DNA of 64,000 nucleotides from Gordonia hongkongensis (GTDB lineage Bacteria > Actinomycetota > Actinomycetes > Mycobacteriales > Mycobacteriaceae), in assembly GCF_023078355.1 (NCBI RefSeq), contig NZ_CP095552.1, positions 2,418,001-2,482,000 on the forward strand, written 5' to 3'. Position 1 is the first letter of the stretch, and each line of letters begins with the position of its first letter. Shown piece by piece: positions 33,845 through 42,111 of the stretch. The notes under the pieces were generated by a model. It was not told the origin of the DNA. It saw nothing but the letters and a program-made list of their open reading frames with translations, and ran no database searches. A program made the position numbers and the translations under genes.

Positions 33845-34469
33845 GATCGACGCCGACGCTGCCACCGACGAAGACCGGACGCCGCCGGCGCGGCGGCCCC
33901 GCCGACGCCGCGACGAGATCGTCGAGGCCGCGGCCCGCTACTTCGCCGATCACGGCTACTCCAACGCGGGGATGCGTGACATCGCCCAGGCGGTCGGTAT
34001 GCGGGGTGCGAGCCTCTACAACCACTTTCAGTCCAAGGAGGAGATCCTCTACGCCATCGCGCTGCGGATGACCGAGGATCCCCAGCAGGATCTGCTGCTG
34101 CTCGACGCCGAGGGCGGTCCCGTCGAACGGCTCACGAACCTGATCGAGGCCCACGTCCGGCGTCTGGCGCGGCACCGGGTGGAACACCTTGTCGCCCTTC
34201 GGGAATTGTCGGCGCTGACACCCGAGCACCGACGGGTGGTCACCGACTATCGGAAGTACTACCAGCGTCGAATTCGCGATGTGATCGCCGCCGGCGCCCG
34301 ACTGGGGCTGTTCGAGGTCCGCGACCCACACCAGTCGGCGATCGCGGTGCTGGACCTGATGAACGGGATCAGCTGGTGGCTCAACGACTCCCACGATGTC
34401 GACCAGTTGGTCCGCGACTACGTCGACTTCACGATCGGTGGCGTTCTCCACCATCGTCCGACGTCGTGA
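33825..34469 (+). CDS. TetR family transcriptional regulator
   Basis: 214 aa. A basic, disordered N-terminus (PARRPRRRRDEIVEAAARYF) leads into the TetR HTH: DHGYSNAGMRDIAQAVGMRG then ASLYNHFQSKEEILYAI, followed by an all-helical ligand domain. It is embedded in the operon it probably controls; the paired ACTAAC-N4-GTTAGT sites at 31468 and 31566 are the obvious operators, and an acyl-CoA thioester a likely inducer (both inferred). ATG 33825 overlaps the ligase end by 20 bp, and the stop overlaps the next start (GTGA). Confidence 0.93.
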   Translation: MEPVRAEIDADAATDEDRTPPARRPRRRRDEIVEAAARYFADHGYSNAGMRDIAQAVGMRGASLYNHFQSKEEILYAIALRMTEDPQQDLLLLDAEGGPVERLTNLIEAHVRRLARHRVEHLVALRELSALTPEHRRVVTDYRKYYQRRIRDVIAAGARLGLFEVRDPHQSAIAVLDLMNGISWWLNDSHDVDQLVRDYVDFTIGGVLHHRPTS

Positions 34470-35560
34470 GCGGACCACTCGCCGGCGTGCGGGTGGTCGA
34501 GATGCCCGGGCTCGGGCCGACCCCGCACGCCTGCATGCTGCTCGCCGATCTCGGCGCCGACGTCATCCGGATCCGGCGGCCCGGCCCGGATCTGCCCGGG
34601 CCCGACGGTATCCCGGATGCCGACGCCGGTCTGTACCGGTCGCGACGCACGGTCGACGCCGACGTCAAGGACCCCGACGACGTGGCCCGCATCCGAGAGC
34701 TGATCCGGCGCGCCGACATCGTCGTGGAGGGCTTCCGTCCGGGCGTGATGGAACGCCTCGGCCTGGGTCCCGAGATCTGCTCCGACGCACCGCAACTCAT
34801 CTACGCGCGCATGACCGGGTGGGGTCAGGACGGGGATCGTGCCGCGAGCGCCGGACATGACATCAACTACCTGGCGGTCACCGGTGTGCTCGAGGCGATG
34901 GGTCCGGCCGGCGCCCCGCCGGTGCCGCCGCTCTCGCTCGTCGGCGACTTCGGCGGGGGGTCGATGCTGCTCGTCGTCGGCGTGCTGGCCGCTCTGCACG
35001 ACCGCACGCGCACCGGCCGAGGCCAGGTCATCGACGCCGCCATGGTCGACGGTGCCGGACTGCTCGGCGCGCTGCAGTGGTCGTGGAAGGCCGCCGGACG
35101 CTGGGAGTCTCGGGACCAGGGCAACCTACTCGACGGCTCGGCGCCGTTCTACGCAACGTATCGGTGCGCCGACGACAAGTTCGTCGCCGTCGGCGCGCTC
35201 GAGGAGAAGTTCTGGCAAAACCTCATTGACACCCTTGGTCTCGGCGACCTGCCCGACCGGTGGGACCGGGCCGCGTGGCCGGTGATCAGCGCGGCACTGC
35301 AAGCCCGCTTCGGGTCGCGTACGCGCGACGAGTGGGGGAGTGTGTTCGACGGTGTGGACGCCTGCGTGACACCGGTTCTCGACTTCGACGAGGCCGCCGC
35401 AGACCCTATCGCGGTGCAACGCGGTTCCTTCGTGCGCGTCGACGACGCGATCGCCCCCGCGCCGGCACCGCGGTTCTCGCGGACCGTGCTGCCCGCGCCC
35501 TCGGGTCCGTCGGCGGCGTCGTTGGGGGAAATCGTGGACGAGTGGTCGGCGGGCAACTGA
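34466..35560 (+). CDS. CoA-transferase family III protein, alpha-methylacyl-CoA racemase type
   Basis: 364 aa. It is strongly like M. tuberculosis Mcr: GVRVVEMPGLGPTPHACMLL, EGFRPGVMERLGLGP, IYARMTGWGQDG and AGHDINYLAVTG (catalytic His), then LVGDFGGGSML (catalytic Asp), YATYRCADDKFVAVGALE and SDACVTP-like GVDACVTPVLDF. Racemases of this type epimerise (2R)- to (2S)-methylacyl-CoA so that beta-oxidation can proceed. GTG 34466 overlaps the TetR stop. It is last in the operon and is followed by a strong terminator. Confidence 0.88.
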   Translation: MSGPLAGVRVVEMPGLGPTPHACMLLADLGADVIRIRRPGPDLPGPDGIPDADAGLYRSRRTVDADVKDPDDVARIRELIRRADIVVEGFRPGVMERLGLGPEICSDAPQLIYARMTGWGQDGDRAASAGHDINYLAVTGVLEAMGPAGAPPVPPLSLVGDFGGGSMLLVVGVLAALHDRTRTGRGQVIDAAMVDGAGLLGALQWSWKAAGRWESRDQGNLLDGSAPFYATYRCADDKFVAVGALEEKFWQNLIDTLGLGDLPDRWDRAAWPVISAALQARFGSRTRDEWGSVFDGVDACVTPVLDFDEAAADPIAVQRGSFVRVDDAIAPAPAPRFSRTVLPAPSGPSAASLGEIVDEWSAGN

Positions 35561-35579
35561 AAGGCCGATGAGCCCACGA

Positions 35580-35607
35580 AAAACCCCCGGAGCGATCCGG
35601 GGGTTTT
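35580..35607. terminator. Intrinsic bidirectional terminator
   Basis: AAAACCCCCGGA (35580-35591) pairs with TCCGGGGGTTTT (35596-35607) around GCGA, with T runs in both directions. It ends the nitroreductase-racemase operon on the plus strand and the Gly-Cys-Val tRNA operon on the minus strand. Confidence 0.92.
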
Positions 35608-35611
35608 GTCG

Positions 35612-35686
35612 TGGTGCGCGATACAAGGATTGAACTTGTGACCTCTTCCGTGTCAGGGAAGCGCTCTCCCACTGAGCTAATCGCGC
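35612..35686 (-). tRNA. tRNA-Val (anticodon GAC)
   Basis: 75 nt including an encoded CCA. The acceptor stem GCGCGAT/ATCGCGC is perfect, the D stem is GCTC/GAGC, the anticodon stem CTTCC/GGAAG has loop CTGACAC (anticodon GAC), and a TTCAATC T-loop is seen. It reads GTC/GTT valine codons. Last gene of a three-tRNA operon. Confidence 0.95.
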
Positions 35687-35710
35687 GGGTATGGAATTGT
35701 GCAGCGGTGG

Positions 35711-35781
35711 AGGTGGCGACGGGAATCGAACCCGTGTACACGGCTTTGCAGGCCGTTGCCTCACCACTCGGCCACACCACC
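35711..35781 (-). tRNA. tRNA-Cys (anticodon GCA)
   Basis: 71 nt. The acceptor stem GGTGGTG/CGCCACC has one G-T pair, the anticodon stem ACGGC/GCCGT has loop CTGCAAA (anticodon GCA), and the T-loop is TTCGATT. CCA is not encoded. Confidence 0.95.
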
Positions 35782-35803
35782 AGATGCGAGTCGACTCGCG
35801 CCG

Positions 35804-35876
35804 AGCGGATGACGGGATTCGAACCCGCGACCCTCACCTTGGCAAGGTGATGCGCTACCAGCTGCGCTACATCCGC
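35804..35876 (-). tRNA. tRNA-Gly (anticodon GCC)
   Basis: 73 nt. The acceptor stem GCGGATG/CATCCGC is perfect, the anticodon stem TCACC/GGTGA has loop TTGCCAA (anticodon GCC), and the T-loop is TTCGAAT. CCA is not encoded. First gene of the three-tRNA operon. Confidence 0.95.
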
Positions 35877-35924
35877 ATGCCCACGAGCGATCTTGTGGAT
35901 CGTGCTGCTCGCGGTGCGAAGAGA

Positions 35925-35954
35925 AACTTACGCGATGGTTTCCGAACTATCCAA
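35925..35954 (-). promoter_or_regulatory. Promoter of the tRNA-Gly-Cys-Val operon
   Basis: On the minus strand TTGGAT (35949-35954), 18 bp, TAAGTT (35925-35930), located about 50 bp before the tRNA-Gly 5' end. Confidence 0.55.
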
Positions 35955-36051
35955 ATCGCCTGGTCAGAGGCGTGGCCGCGAGTGAATCCCCAGCGTGTGA
36001 TTCGCTCCCGTGCCGCATAGGCGGGTTTGTGACGTGGCCCACCGCGGTGAT

Positions 36052-36080
36052 TTGGGACTTCTGCGCAACCCGTGTAATCT
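36052..36080 (+). promoter_or_regulatory. Promoter of tRNA-Val(CAC)
   Basis: TTGGGA (36052-36057), 17 bp, TAATCT (36075-36080), about 50 bp before the tRNA 5' end. The 253-bp gap between the two tRNA units holds these two divergent promoters and nothing else that I can identify. Confidence 0.6.
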
Positions 36081-36129
36081 TCTGGCTCGTGCGCAGGCGC
36101 CCCCGGCACTGACCGAAGGCGCCCGACAC

Positions 36130-36204
36130 GGTCCCGTGGCTCAGTGGAAGAGCGTCCCGTTCACACCGGGAAGGTCGCTGGTTCGATCCCAGCCGGGACC
36201 ACCA
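36130..36204 (+). tRNA. tRNA-Val (anticodon CAC)
   Basis: 75 nt including an encoded CCA. The acceptor stem GGTCCCG/CGGGACC is perfect, the anticodon stem TCCCG/CGGGA has loop TTCACAC (anticodon CAC), and the T-loop is TTCGATC. It reads GTG, a very frequent codon in this genome. Divergent from the other three tRNAs. Confidence 0.95.
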
Positions 36205-36214
36205 CAGTTCCACA

Positions 36215-36243
36215 AGCTCCGCCGACATCGGCGGGGCTTTTTT
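36215..36243 (+). terminator. Intrinsic terminator after tRNA-Val(CAC)
   Basis: AGCTCCGCCG and CGGCGGGGCT form a 10-bp stem (one G-T pair) around ACAT, followed by a run of six T (36238-36243). Confidence 0.92.
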
Positions 36244-36400
36244 CGTTCGATCTCACCCGGTTATCTCGCCGGAACCCGGGCTCGGTCGATCGGATGAACA
36301 ACGCGTCTACCTCCGGTTTTGCCGTCATGCAGTGGATACGATGCGGCGGCAGACGTGGCGAGGAGCGCTCACAGCTGCAGTCGGACGCTTGGAGAGTGAC

Positions 36401-36772
36401 ATGACCAGACGCTGTGACTGGCTCGGCGGACTTGCAGTGCTCGCGTCCGCCGCCGTCATCGCGCTCGGTGCCGGTGACGCCTCGGCAGCGCCCGGCGACT
36501 ACCTCGCTGTTCTGGAGTCGCGCGGGATCTACACGACAACTCCTGGAGCGACGTCGTGTTTCGACTATCCCCACGACACCAGCGGTTGCAGCAGACGATT
36601 CACCACAGCCGACGATGCTCTTCATACCGGCTATTGGGTGTGCGATCAGTTGGACATCGGCCGTTCACCGTCTTCCATCGCCCACCAGATGTACACAGCG
36701 GATGGGCTGTTCCTCAGCAAGAAGAACTCCGCCAACGTCGTCGACGCCGCGCACAAGGAGCTTTGCGAATGA
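36401..36772 (+). CDS. Secreted DUF732-like protein
   Basis: 123 aa. A Sec signal peptide with cleavage after DASA (about residue 31) leaves a mature protein of about 90 residues and five cysteines. The C-terminal pattern TGYWVCDQLDIGRS to FVxAAHKELCE-like VVDAAHKELCE is the DUF732 signature of small mycobacterial exported proteins. Function is unknown. ATG 36401 has GGAGA 5 nt upstream, so the longer upstream reading is rejected. It overlaps the following gene as ATGA and is likely co-transcribed with it. Confidence 0.78.
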   Translation: MTRRCDWLGGLAVLASAAVIALGAGDASAAPGDYLAVLESRGIYTTTPGATSCFDYPHDTSGCSRRFTTADDALHTGYWVCDQLDIGRSPSSIAHQMYTADGLFLSKKNSANVVDAAHKELCE

Positions 36773-37122
36773 AGCGACTCATCATCGGAATCTTGGCCAC
36801 GTTCGCTCTGGTCGCGGGACTGCTCGTGGGTGTCGGGCAGGCATCAGCCATCACGGTTGCCGAACAGGCCTTCGTCAACAAAGCGCGGACACTGCCCACT
36901 GCCGCCTGGCCGAACAGTCGGTACACCACAGACGCGGAGATGGTGGCGGGAGGCTACCGCGCCTGCGGCGTCATGGACCGATACCGCGACACTCAGGTTG
37001 CCGAGCGGATTTTCTACAACCCTGACGGCAGCTACCAGCCCGCGTACGAACAGCGACTTTTCCTGCTGTACGCGACCCAGGACCTCTGTCCTCGCCACGC
37101 TTATCGCTACGAGAACTTCTGA
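36769..37122 (+). CDS. Second secreted DUF732-like protein
   Basis: 117 aa. The signal peptide ends at GQASA (about residue 27). The mature part has only two cysteines (RACGVMDRY and QDLCPR), spaced like the core pair of the preceding protein, and ends YATQDLCPRHAYRYENF. It is DUF732-like by pattern but weaker than its neighbour. ATG 36769 overlaps the upstream stop, with AAGGAG 9 nt before it. The tandem pair may be a diverged duplication; function is unknown. Confidence 0.7.
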   Translation: MKRLIIGILATFALVAGLLVGVGQASAITVAEQAFVNKARTLPTAAWPNSRYTTDAEMVAGGYRACGVMDRYRDTQVAERIFYNPDGSYQPAYEQRLFLLYATQDLCPRHAYRYENF

Positions 37123-37218
37123 GGGGATCACAGATGACCAGAAATTCCGTCGCCGGTTTGCGGTGGCAGTGGTAATCGCCGCACCAGCGTTTCGTCCGTT
37201 CGGCATCACCGACCTGCG

Positions 37219-37758
37219 TCAATACGGGCTGCATCCCTGAACGAACACGGGCCGGTACGGCTGTCCCGCAACCGCATCGACGTCGTCGAGAACCCGGGCC
37301 AGCACGACGACCGCGGCGTCAGCGGATCGCTGCTGCGGCGCGGCGAGGAGCGCGTAACCGTGTCGCATCGTCACCGTGGCGACGATGCGCGCCTGCCAGC
37401 CCGGCGCGTCGGCCGGCGGTGACTGGATGCCGTCGAGAACGCGGCAGGTCGACCGCTGCGCGAGCTCCTCACCGTCGTTCCCGGTCGAGAGATCGATGAG
37501 TACGTCGACCACTCGCCGCTGGTCGGGTCGTAGCGCAGAGTCGTCGGGGAGTGGCCAGGGGTCGAGCCGCGGGCGCACGACCTCGGACGGGGTCTCGACT
37601 GCGATGTGGATCGCTGGAACCGGACCGTCGGCGGTGCTCGACGAGGTGTCGCGCGTCATCGCGACCGGCTCGATGCCTTCCCCGACGCATGCGACGGTCA
37701 GCGTCGACGATGCCGCGATGACCAGTACGACTCCGAGGGTTGCTCGTAGTGATGACAT
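37219..37758 (-). CDS. Putative lipoprotein, unknown function
   Basis: 179 aa. The N-terminus MSSLRATLGVVLVIAASSTL runs into TVACVGEG, an imperfect lipobox (TVAC). The mature part is proline- and aspartate-rich at first, then has a compact domain with RRVVDVLIDLSTGNDGEELA, STCRVLDG and a terminal QGCSPY, so two further cysteines may pair. I do not recognise the family. It is convergent with the DUF732 pair and divergent from the GT87 gene, and codon use looks host-like. Confidence 0.55.
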   Translation of the reverse strand: MSSLRATLGVVLVIAASSTLTVACVGEGIEPVAMTRDTSSSTADGPVPAIHIAVETPSEVVRPRLDPWPLPDDSALRPDQRRVVDVLIDLSTGNDGEELAQRSTCRVLDGIQSPPADAPGWQARIVATVTMRHGYALLAAPQQRSADAAVVVLARVLDDVDAVAGQPYRPVFVQGCSPY

Positions 37759-37894
37759 GGTGTCGTCCCCAAGGTGATCTCGTCACCCACCGAGGTCAAC
37801 GGTAGTCCGGCACGGACCGTCGCGATCCAGCTGTCCACCGAACAACCGACCACGCCCCACGGCGTTGCGCGTGATGCAGCTCACAGCCAGGGCG

Positions 37895-37900
37895 TACGCT
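37895..37900 (+). promoter_or_regulatory. -10 box of the GT87 gene, leaderless type
   Basis: TACGCT, 6 nt before GTG 37907; supports that start over upstream candidates. Confidence 0.45.
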
Positions 37901-37906
37901 CGCCGC

Positions 37907-39304
37907 GTGGCCGCGAAGACTGCCGTCGATCTGCCGGAGTCGTCTCGTCCTGCGCCCGCACGGGTCCCGACGGCGGCAATCGTCGTGGCGGCCGTCGTCG
38001 CGGTCGGGGTGATCGCCTGGCACATCGCAGCGTTCCCGATCACCAACCCGTTCTACGGGCTCTTCGAGAACGCCACCGATGCCCGCGTCTATCGCGCGGG
38101 CGCGGCCACCGTGCTCGACGCGGGTCCGCTGTACGACGCACCCGTCCTGTGGCGTCTGCACTTCACCTATCCGCCGTTCGCCGCGGTCGTGTTCGTCCCG
38201 CTGGCTCTGCTCACCGAGGCCGTCGCCAACATCGTCTGGTGGACAATCGGTTTCGCCGCGCTCACCGGTGTGATCGGGATGTGCCTTCGCAGCCTGCGCT
38301 ACCGGCCCGACGGTCGCCTGATCACGTTCGCCGCCTTGCTCGCGATCTCGTCGACCGCCCTCGAACCCGTCCGAACCACCATCTGGCTCGGACAGGTCAA
38401 CCTCCTGGTGATGATCCTGATCCTCGTCGACCTGGTGTTCCTCTCGACGACATCGCGGTGGCGCGGAGTCGCCACCGGCATCGCGGCCGGGATCAAACTG
38501 ACACCGCTGTTCGCCGTCGTCTACCTGTTGGTGACCCGCCAGTGGCGCGCGGCAGCCACGGCGCTGGCGACGTTCGCGGCGACCGTGATGATCGGATTCC
38601 TCGCCGTCCCCGCCGACTCGTGGGCCTACTGGACCCGCCACCTCACGGACACCGAACGCATCGGCCGGGCCGACTCGCCGGCCAATCAGTCGGTGCGCGG
38701 ATTCGTGTCGCAGATGTTGTCGCACTTCGACATCGGGCGGTTCGCCGAGCCCGCACCCGGCGGACCCGTCTTCGTCGCGCCGACGTGGCTGTGGCTCCCG
38801 CTTGCGCTGGTCGTCGCCGCGCTCGGACTGCTCGCCGCGGTGGTTGCCCACCGCGACGGTCGCGACCTCCTCGCGGCCACGATTGTCGGCATGACCATGT
38901 GTGCGGTCTCGCCCTTCGCGTGGGGACACCACTGGGTCTGGTGCGTGCCGCTGTTCGTCGTCGCGCTGGATCTGGCGGTGCGGCGGGGGAGCGCGGCTCG
39001 CACGTGGTGGTACTGGCTCGCGCCGGCCGGCGTGGCTGCGCTGACGTTCACCTGGTGGCGGCACTGGTGGGACAGCGGGCCGTACCTCACCTCCGACCAT
39101 GCGATCGCGTTGGGGCTTTTCATGATGCCGCGAAACGGTGACGACTCCGTCGTGGGCGATCTGCTCGTCGTGCTGTATTCGGGCTGCTATCCGCTGCTTC
39201 TCGCGGTCACCGTGTCCGCGACTCTGATCGACGGCGCGCGGCGGAGGCGACGGCGCCGCTCGACCACCCTTCCGACGCCGGAGGCCCACACCTGCATCGC
39301 GTAG
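37907..39304 (+). CDS. GT87 (DUF2029) family alpha-mannosyltransferase-like membrane protein
   Basis: 465 aa with about ten membrane segments. The first extracytoplasmic loop has NATDARVYRAGAATVLDAG and LHFTYPPFAAVVFVPLALL, with the Asp and YPPF of polyprenyl-phosphate-mannose-dependent GT-C enzymes. AAGIKLTPLFAVVYLL and SPFAWGHHWVWCVP are further GT87 hallmarks. Mycobacterial relatives (Rv2181, PimE) add alpha-1,2 or alpha-1,6 mannose to lipomannan or PIMs in the periplasm. GTG 37907 is chosen from the -10 box; ATG 37874 would add 11 basic residues. Confidence 0.82.
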   Translation: MAAKTAVDLPESSRPAPARVPTAAIVVAAVVAVGVIAWHIAAFPITNPFYGLFENATDARVYRAGAATVLDAGPLYDAPVLWRLHFTYPPFAAVVFVPLALLTEAVANIVWWTIGFAALTGVIGMCLRSLRYRPDGRLITFAALLAISSTALEPVRTTIWLGQVNLLVMILILVDLVFLSTTSRWRGVATGIAAGIKLTPLFAVVYLLVTRQWRAAATALATFAATVMIGFLAVPADSWAYWTRHLTDTERIGRADSPANQSVRGFVSQMLSHFDIGRFAEPAPGGPVFVAPTWLWLPLALVVAALGLLAAVVAHRDGRDLLAATIVGMTMCAVSPFAWGHHWVWCVPLFVVALDLAVRRGSAARTWWYWLAPAGVAALTFTWWRHWWDSGPYLTSDHAIALGLFMMPRNGDDSVVGDLLVVLYSGCYPLLLAVTVSATLIDGARRRRRRRSTTLPTPEAHTCIA

Positions 39305-39381
39305 CCTGGACGTCACTTTCCAGGCCGAGACGAACACCGGGCCGAAGTGCGCAGCGGGCCGAATGAACGAGGTGGGAGACG

Positions 39382-39882
39382 ATGCCGACACCGGGGGCGA
39401 GCGAGTCCGGAGTGAACGAGACGTCCACACCGAGCGGCGCGCGGACGTCGGCCGACGCGGACCGCGGGTCTCTCCGGCATCGCCTGCGCATCCGCGCACG
39501 CCATCGTCGCTACGTCGTGCGCAGCAACCCGAAGTGGCACGGCATGTACCGCATCGCGGTCGGGACGATCGGCACGATCGTCCTGCTGTGCGGAATCGTC
39601 GCGATCCCGTACCCGGGCCCGGGCTGGCTCATCGTGTTCCTCGGACTGGGCATCCTGGCGTCAGAGTTCGACTGGGCGCACCGGTTGCTGAAGTTCGCGC
39701 GGGCGAAATACGACGCCTGGATGGACTGGATGAGTCATCAGCACTGGTCGGTGCAGGCGATCTTCTGGCTCGGCACCTGCGCGATCGTCATCGCGACCCT
39801 GTGGGTTCTGGGCGCCCTGAACACCGTCGCCGGTTGGGTGGGCCTCGACTACAGCTGGCTGGCCAGTCCCGTCTTCGGCTGA
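39382..39882 (+). CDS. PGPGW (TIGR02611) family transmembrane protein
   Basis: 166 aa. A basic stretch (RLRIRARHRRYVVRSNP) is followed by a first membrane segment, the diagnostic IPYPGPGWLIVFLGLGILASEF motif region (about 73-94, PGPGW within it), a conserved amphipathic helix with FARAKYDAWMDW, and a last membrane segment. Function is unknown. ATG 39382 follows GGGAG. It precedes thrS with a 132-bp gap. Confidence 0.85.
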   Translation: MPTPGASESGVNETSTPSGARTSADADRGSLRHRLRIRARHRRYVVRSNPKWHGMYRIAVGTIGTIVLLCGIVAIPYPGPGWLIVFLGLGILASEFDWAHRLLKFARAKYDAWMDWMSHQHWSVQAIFWLGTCAIVIATLWVLGALNTVAGWVGLDYSWLASPVFG

Positions 39883-39943
39883 CGACTCGAGACGCGGGTA
39901 GGGGCACACGGTAGGGGTGCACTCCACGACGACCCGTCGCGGA

Positions 39944-39949
39944 TACCAT
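39944..39949 (+). promoter_or_regulatory. Candidate -10 box of the thrS operon
   Basis: TACCAT, about 65 nt before GTG 40015. No convincing -35 and no T-box leader structure. Confidence 0.35.
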
Positions 39950-40014
39950 CAGAGTCGCAAACGTCCGACCCGGACGCGTCTTCGCGTGTCCGCCCCAACC
40001 CGAGGAGCGCCCCC

Positions 40015-42111
40015 GTGCCCGACGACGTCCAGGTGACCAGCCCCGCCACGATCCGTGTGCCGGCTGGGACGACCGCGGGCACCGCACTGCGCGAGGCCGA
40101 GCTGCCCAACAAGGGCCCGGAGGCCATCGTCGTCGTCCGTGACGCGGGCGGGGATCTCCGCGACCTGTCGTGGGCACCCGACGCCGACACCGATGTCGAA
40201 CCGGTCGCCGCGAACACCGAGGCCGGCCGCAGCGTGATCCGGCACTCCACCGCACACGTTCTCGCGCAGGCGGTCCAGGAGCTGTTCCCCGAGGCCAAGC
40301 TCGGGATCGGCCCGCCGATCAAGGACGGCTTCTACTACGACTTCGACGTCGCCGAACCCTTCACCCCCGAGGACATCACCGCCCTCGAGAAGAAGATGAA
40401 GCAGATCATCAAGTCGGGTCAGCGGTTCTCGCGGCGGGTGTACGAGTCGAAGGACGAGGCCCGCGCCGAACTGGCCGGGGAGCCGTTCAAACTCGAACTC
40501 ATCGACGACAAGGGCGCGGCCGACGACGCCGAGGTGATGGAGGTCGGCGGCGGGGAACTGTCGGTCTACGACAACCTCAATCCGCGCACCGGAGAACGCA
40601 TCTGGTGCGACCTGTGCCGCGGGCCGCACGTCCCGACGACCAAGTACATCGCGGCCTTCAAGCTGACCCGCAGCTCGGCGGCGTACTGGCGCGGCGATCA
40701 GGCCAACGCCGGTCTGCAGCGCGTCTACGGCACCGCGTGGGAATCGTCGGAGGCGCTGGACGCACACCTGGAGATGCTCGCGGAGGCCGAGAAGCGCGAT
40801 CACCGCAAGCTCGGCGCCGAACTCGACCTGTTCAGCTTCCCCGACGAGCTCGGCTCGGGACTCCCGGTCTTCCACCCGAAGGGCGGCATCGTCAAGCGCG
40901 AGATGGAGGACTACGTCCGCGCGAAGCACATCGAGAACGGCTTCCAGTACGTCGGCACCCCGCACATCTCGAAGGAGCATCTGTTCCACCTGTCGGGCCA
41001 TCTGCCGTACTACGCCGAGGGCATGTTCCCGCCGATCCACGTCGACGAGGAACGCAACGAGGCAGGGGAGATCACCCGCCAGGGGCAGGACTACTACCTC
41101 AAGGCAATGAACTGCCCGATGCACAATCTGATCTTCCGGTCGCGCGGACGGTCGTACCGTGAACTGCCGCTGCGGCTCTTCGAGTTCGGTCACGTCTACC
41201 GCTACGAGAAGTCCGGCGTCGTGCACGGTCTGACCCGCGTCCGCGGGTTCGCCCAGGACGATTCGCACAGCTATGTGACGCCGGAACAGGCCAAGGACGA
41301 GATCAAGCATCTGCTCGACTTCATCCTCGGGCTGCTGCGCGACTTCGGCCTCGACGAGTTCTACCTCGAGCTGTCCACCCGTGACGACTCGCCCAAGTTC
41401 ATCGGTTCCGCGGAGCAGTGGGCCGCCGCGACCGCCATCCTCGAAGAGGTGTGCGTCGAATCAGGTCTCGACCTCGTGCCCGACCCGGGTGGTGCCGCCT
41501 ACTACGGACCGAAGGTCTCGGTTCAGGCGAAGGACGCGATCGGGCGTACCTGGCAGATGTCGACCATCCAGTACGACTTCAACCAGCCGGCCGGATTCGA
41601 CCTCGAGTACACCGCCGCCGACGGCACCAAGCAGCAGCCGGTGATGATCCACTCGGCGAAGTTCGGCTCCATCGAGCGCTTCTTCGGCGTGCTCACCGAG
41701 CACTACGCGGGCGCGTTCCCGGCGTGGCTCGCACCGGTCCAGGTGGTCGGCATCCCGGTCGCGGAGGCGTTCGAGGGACACCTATTTGATGTGGTGGCCG
41801 ACCTTCTCGCCGCCGGTGTCCGCGCCGAGGTCGACGCCTCCGACGACCGGATGCAGAAGAAGATCCGCAACCACACCACCGGCAAGGTGCCGTTCATGTT
41901 GCTGGCCGGCGAACGCGACGTCGAGGCCGGGGCGGTGAGCTTCCGGTTCCGCGACGGCACACAGGTCAACGGCGTACCGGTCGCCGATGCGGTGTCGGTG
42001 ATCGTCGAGTGGCTCCGGAGCAGGCGCAACGAGTCGCCCACCAAGGAGTTGGTCGAGGCCGCGCTCGGCGAGGTGGAGACGGTCGTGGTGGCGGGAGCGC
42101 TCGATGAGTGA
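40015..42111 (+). CDS. thrS: Threonine--tRNA ligase
   Basis: 698 aa class II synthetase in the usual order: TGS domain (residues 1-75), editing domain with [11 protein letters not shown] (about 77-90) and [10 protein letters not shown], and the catalytic core. In the core, KAMNCPMHN carries the zinc Cys, [11 protein letters not shown] is motif 2, and [17 protein letters not shown] is motif 3. A C-terminal anticodon domain follows. It charges tRNA-Thr and clears Ser-tRNA-Thr. GTG 40015 has GAGGAG 8 nt upstream. It is first in a run of six tightly linked genes. Confidence 0.97.
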   Translation: MPDDVQVTSPATIRVPAGTTAGTALREAELPNKGPEAIVVVRDAGGDLRDLSWAPDADTDVEPVAANTEAGRSVIRHSTAHVLAQAVQELFPEAKLGIGPPIKDGFYYDFDVAEPFTPEDITALEKKMKQIIKSGQRFSRRVYESKDEARAELAGEPFKLELIDDKGAADDAEVMEVGGGELSVYDNLNPRTGERIWCDLCRGPHVPTTKYIAAFKLTRSSAAYWRGDQANAGLQRVYGTAWESSEALDAHLEMLAEAEKRDHRKLGAELDLFSFPDELGSGLPVFHPKGGIVKREMEDYVRAKHIENGFQYVGTPHISKEHLFHLSGHLPYYAEGMFPPIHVDEERNEAGEITRQGQDYYLKAMNCPMHNLIFRSRGRSYRELPLRLFEFGHVYRYEKSGVVHGLTRVRGFAQDDSHSYVTPEQAKDEIKHLLDFILGLLRDFGLDEFYLELSTRDDSPKFIGSAEQWAAATAILEEVCVESGLDLVPDPGGAAYYGPKVSVQAKDAIGRTWQMSTIQYDFNQPAGFDLEYTAADGTKQQPVMIHSAKFGSIERFFGVLTEHYAGAFPAWLAPVQVVGIPVAEAFEGHLFDVVADLLAAGVRAEVDASDDRMQKKIRNHTTGKVPFMLLAGERDVEAGAVSFRFRDGTQVNGVPVADAVSVIVEWLRSRRNESPTKELVEAALGEVETVVVAGALDE

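Noticed and set aside
35887..36129. Protein-coding frames in the gap between divergent tRNA units
   Set aside because: Short, no ribosome site, and the gap is explained by two promoters.
37123..37240. Short plus-strand frames after the second DUF732-like gene
   Set aside because: ATG 37134 encodes about a dozen residues before a stop, and the longer overlapping frame lacks a start and signal; no support.
35612..39304. Genomic island with att repeats anchored at the tRNA genes
   Set aside because: No integrase, no duplicated tRNA 3' end and no flanking direct repeats were found; only the accessory gene content is suggestive.
37796..39499. Minus-strand open frame of 567 codons opposite the GT87 gene
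   Set aside because: Its composition is charged and repetitive with no membrane or domain pattern, whereas the plus strand encodes a clear polytopic GT87 protein.
39883..40014. T-box leader upstream of thrS
   Set aside because: The 132-bp gap has no T-box motif, specifier stem or terminator/antiterminator pair.
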